Shown in pieces: positions 62,391-64,000 of a stretch of DNA of 64,000 nucleotides. The DNA lies in NCBI GenBank assembly GCA_028287395.1, contig JAQBPR010000127.1:1-64000 (forward strand), read 5' to 3'. The translations under genes were made by a program, and so were the position numbers. How positions within the stretch are numbered: position 1 is the first letter of the stretch; each line of letters starts with the position of its first letter. This DNA is from Bacilli bacterium. GTDB lineage: Bacteria; Bacillota; Bacilli; Paenibacillales; NBRC-103111. Below the pieces are notes generated by a model. It saw only the letters and a program-made list of their open reading frames with translations, did not search any database and had not been told where the DNA came from.

Positions 62391-62560
62391 TCAGATATTG
62401 GTCCACAATTCATCAGTAAATTGTTTGAAGAGGCATGTGATTCATTTGAACTGATTCATGAAAGAATTCCGCTTAAAACGCTAAATAAGAATGCAAACAT
62501 CGTATCTTTCCATTTTATTTAGAAGCAGAATGTTATCAATGTAATGAATTCGAGACTTTT
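62391..62560 (+). pseudogene. IS3-family transposase remnant
   Basis: A short frame reads SDIGPQFISKLFEEACDSFELIHERIP and then NANIVSFH before a stop, with LEAECYQCNEFETF continuing in another frame. These match the catalytic core of IS3-type OrfB, where the motifs are DNG and HIESFH. Here the N of DNG is I and the catalytic E is V. No ends or partner gene survive. The following 62561–62878 has no gene I can support. Confidence 0.6.
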
Positions 62561-62878
62561 CTATAGACCTAGAAGATCATGACGCCATTCAATCAGGAGT
62601 ATTTACGACATATCCTCGTATGAAATATATCAATGTATTGAAAAAAATCTCGTACAACCTAAAAATACTAAGGTGTAAAATGTGGAAAATGGAGAAACAA
62701 GAGCAATTTCAAGTAATTCCATTGGATCATTTGGTTAAGAGATGTTCTGTCTGTCATACGGGAGTTCGGTCGGTATAAGATCGAATGCAGGGAGTCTTAT
62801 CATATGTAAGGCGAATTTTTTGATGAAAAGTCTTATTGCTTTTGAATGGAATCTAATTATAAATAAAGGGTGATTTAG

Positions 62879-64000
62879 TTGAGGCCATCAAGAAATGCAA
62901 TAATAGGATATTCATATCAGAAAATGATTGCGTTTTTGTTATTATCAAAAATGGATGTTGAGAGAGAGATTTTACAAATCGAAATTGAGGCTGATGTTAA
63001 CCACAATTTTGACGATACCAATGTTAAACTTTCACAAAGAATGGTTTACTGTCAAATGAAAGACTTTATAGATGTTGAAATATCAGATCTGAAGAGGATT
63101 GACAATAATTTTATTATCAAAGGAATGGCCCATAGATTGTCAGATCAAGAAAATGTAATTTTTATAAAAGATATTGATATTAAATCAAACTCAGAGATTA
63201 TGGGGATCCCAGCTTATAACATCGATGGTGTTTTCGTTGTGTCTATTTCAAGGGATTCAGCATGGGAGATAATCAGTGAATTTTATAACCATAACGAAAA
63301 AAGAATTTCTATATTAGAACGGTTTTTCGATAAATTTCTTGATGAAAGAAAGCTTGTGATTAAAAGATCTGAACTACCCCCTATTGATATATATTCAACT
63401 GATCTGCTGGAAAAGACTATCCTATTACAAGAAGTATTACTTAGTGATTCAAATATAATAAAAGTTGAGGGTAAACCTGGAGTAGGAAAGAGTCACTTAG
63501 TTAATCAAATGAAATTTCAGAAAAGAAAAGTTTTATATAGGTTTTGGGTATCAAACCAAGATAAAAATTATAAAGCAAGATTAGAGTATAGAAATTTCAT
63601 TTCAAATATCACTAAGGAACTATTCCAAAACTATCTGACAAAAACGGAAGAGGATGTTATTAATAAATTACATTGCGATAATTTGATCTTAATTATTGAT
63701 GGCCTTGACCATGTTGAGAATTATAATAGTGATGATTTACCACATTTCATCGATTTTATTAACAAAGTTGGATTGAATAGCAAGGTGATTGTATTATCAA
63801 GACCTATAAAAACTAAAACAAACTGGGAAACTAAATTTATTAATAATTGGAATTTAGAGCAAACCAAAATATTCTTAGATGAGTTATATCATTTAACAGA
63901 GTATTCAATTATTAAGAAAATTTATGAAATGACAAAAGGATATCCTATCTTAGTAAGCTTTTTGGCTAAACACTATAAGAAATTTAATAACTTACCATCT
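62879..64000 (+). CDS. PD-(D/E)XK-like plus STAND NTPase protein (3' end outside window)
   Basis: A TTG start with AAAGGGTGA just upstream opens a frame that runs off the window after 374 codons. Residues 1–60 read RNAIIGYSYQK, IEIEADVNHNFDD and VYCQMKDF, which fits the D…QxK active site of PD-(D/E)XK nucleases as in DUF4297/Cap4-type effectors. From about residue 195 comes an NTPase: Walker A EGKPGVGKSH, Walker B LILIIDGLDHV and the sensor stretch KVIVLSRP, typical of STAND proteins. A fused nuclease and STAND NTPase is an antiviral design (Avs-like). The C-terminal sensor part is out of view. Confidence 0.75.
   Translation, partial: MRPSRNAIIGYSYQKMIAFLLLSKMDVEREILQIEIEADVNHNFDDTNVKLSQRMVYCQMKDFIDVEISDLKRIDNNFIIKGMAHRLSDQENVIFIKDIDIKSNSEIMGIPAYNIDGVFVVSISRDSAWEIISEFYNHNEKRISILERFFDKFLDERKLVIKRSELPPIDIYSTDLLEKTILLQEVLLSDSNIIKVEGKPGVGKSHLVNQMKFQKRKVLYRFWVSNQDKNYKARLEYRNFISNITKELFQNYLTKTEEDVINKLHCDNLILIIDGLDHVENYNSDDLPHFIDFINKVGLNSKVIVLSRPIKTKTNWETKFINNWNLEQTKIFLDELYHLTEYSIIKKIYEMTKGYPILVSFLAKHYKKFNNLPS

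Noticed and set aside
62561-62780. Open stretch after the IS3 remnant (…MKYINVLKKISYNLKIL…PLDHLVKRC)
   Set aside because: It recalls the N-terminus of some transposases, but no start, ribosome site or clear motif is present.

Overview
The window reads as the chromosome of a low-to-moderate G+C, endospore-forming Bacilli member, most likely Paenibacillaceae. The reasons are core gene order (fur–yqzK–xerD–deoB–punA, dacF–spoIIA–sigF–spoVA–lysA–ppiB, rib operon–scpAB), spore genes (spoIIM, spoIIAA/AB/sigF, spoVA, cwlJ, YheC/D-type ATP-grasp coat genes), strong AGGAGG-type ribosome binding sites and LexA boxes of the Bacillus type. Genus is inference.

Region 1 (1–8415) is conserved core: a Nudix hydrolase, an endonuclease-Q-like PHP protein, spoIIM, fur with its own promoter, alanine dehydrogenase, yqzK, xerD, phosphopentomutase and two tandem purine nucleoside phosphorylases. 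Region 2 (8416–10750) is a small accessory pocket holding a serine-recombinase-like protein without its catalytic serine, two tandem paralogous micro-proteins and other orphans. Region 3 (10853–22490) starts with pdp, which completes nucleoside salvage, and then carries lipL next to pdhABCD. LipL would lipoylate the E2 made beside it. A B12 module follows: two divergent cobalamin riboswitches drive a lipoprotein BtuF-like receptor one way and a signal-less BtuF homologue plus a COG2102 ATP-pyrophosphatase the other way, with bluB nearby. In B. subtilis punA (pupG) and dacF are adjacent, so roughly 14 kb lies between them here.

Region 4 (22745–37668) is sporulation and housekeeping: dacF, spoIIAA-AB-sigF behind a good sigma-H promoter, a GNAT gene, a reduced spoVA set (AA, AB, AF only), lysA, ppiB, an FMN riboswitch with ribD-E-BA-H, scpAB and a DUF2953 gene. 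Region 5 (37683–41123) has a paired LexA operator before a small WYL-like gene and a wrecked Y-family polymerase, then an SRAP (HMCES/YedK) gene, an AI-2E-type exporter and cwlJ.

Region 6 (41565–54485) is mixed: a four-gene lipoprotein/ABC export operon, a cluster of three YheC/D ATP-grasp genes (one broken) around a lone panD, many micro-genes too short for usual ORF cut-offs, a tRNA-Gln(CUG), and an alpha/beta hydrolase.

Region 7 (54660–64000) is a defence and DNA-damage island. Two LexA-controlled copies of a small-gene/Y-polymerase cassette face each other. The left copy is cut exactly inside the polymerase active site and followed by a deleted Tn554-like recombinase module; the right copy is intact and followed by yolD. 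Between them is an OLD-family nuclease. Beyond them come a HEPN-motif protein, a decayed IS3 transposase, and a protein running off the window end that combines a PD-(D/E)XK-like N-terminus with a STAND-type P-loop NTPase. That last gene and its neighbours are the best candidate for an under-described antiviral system here.
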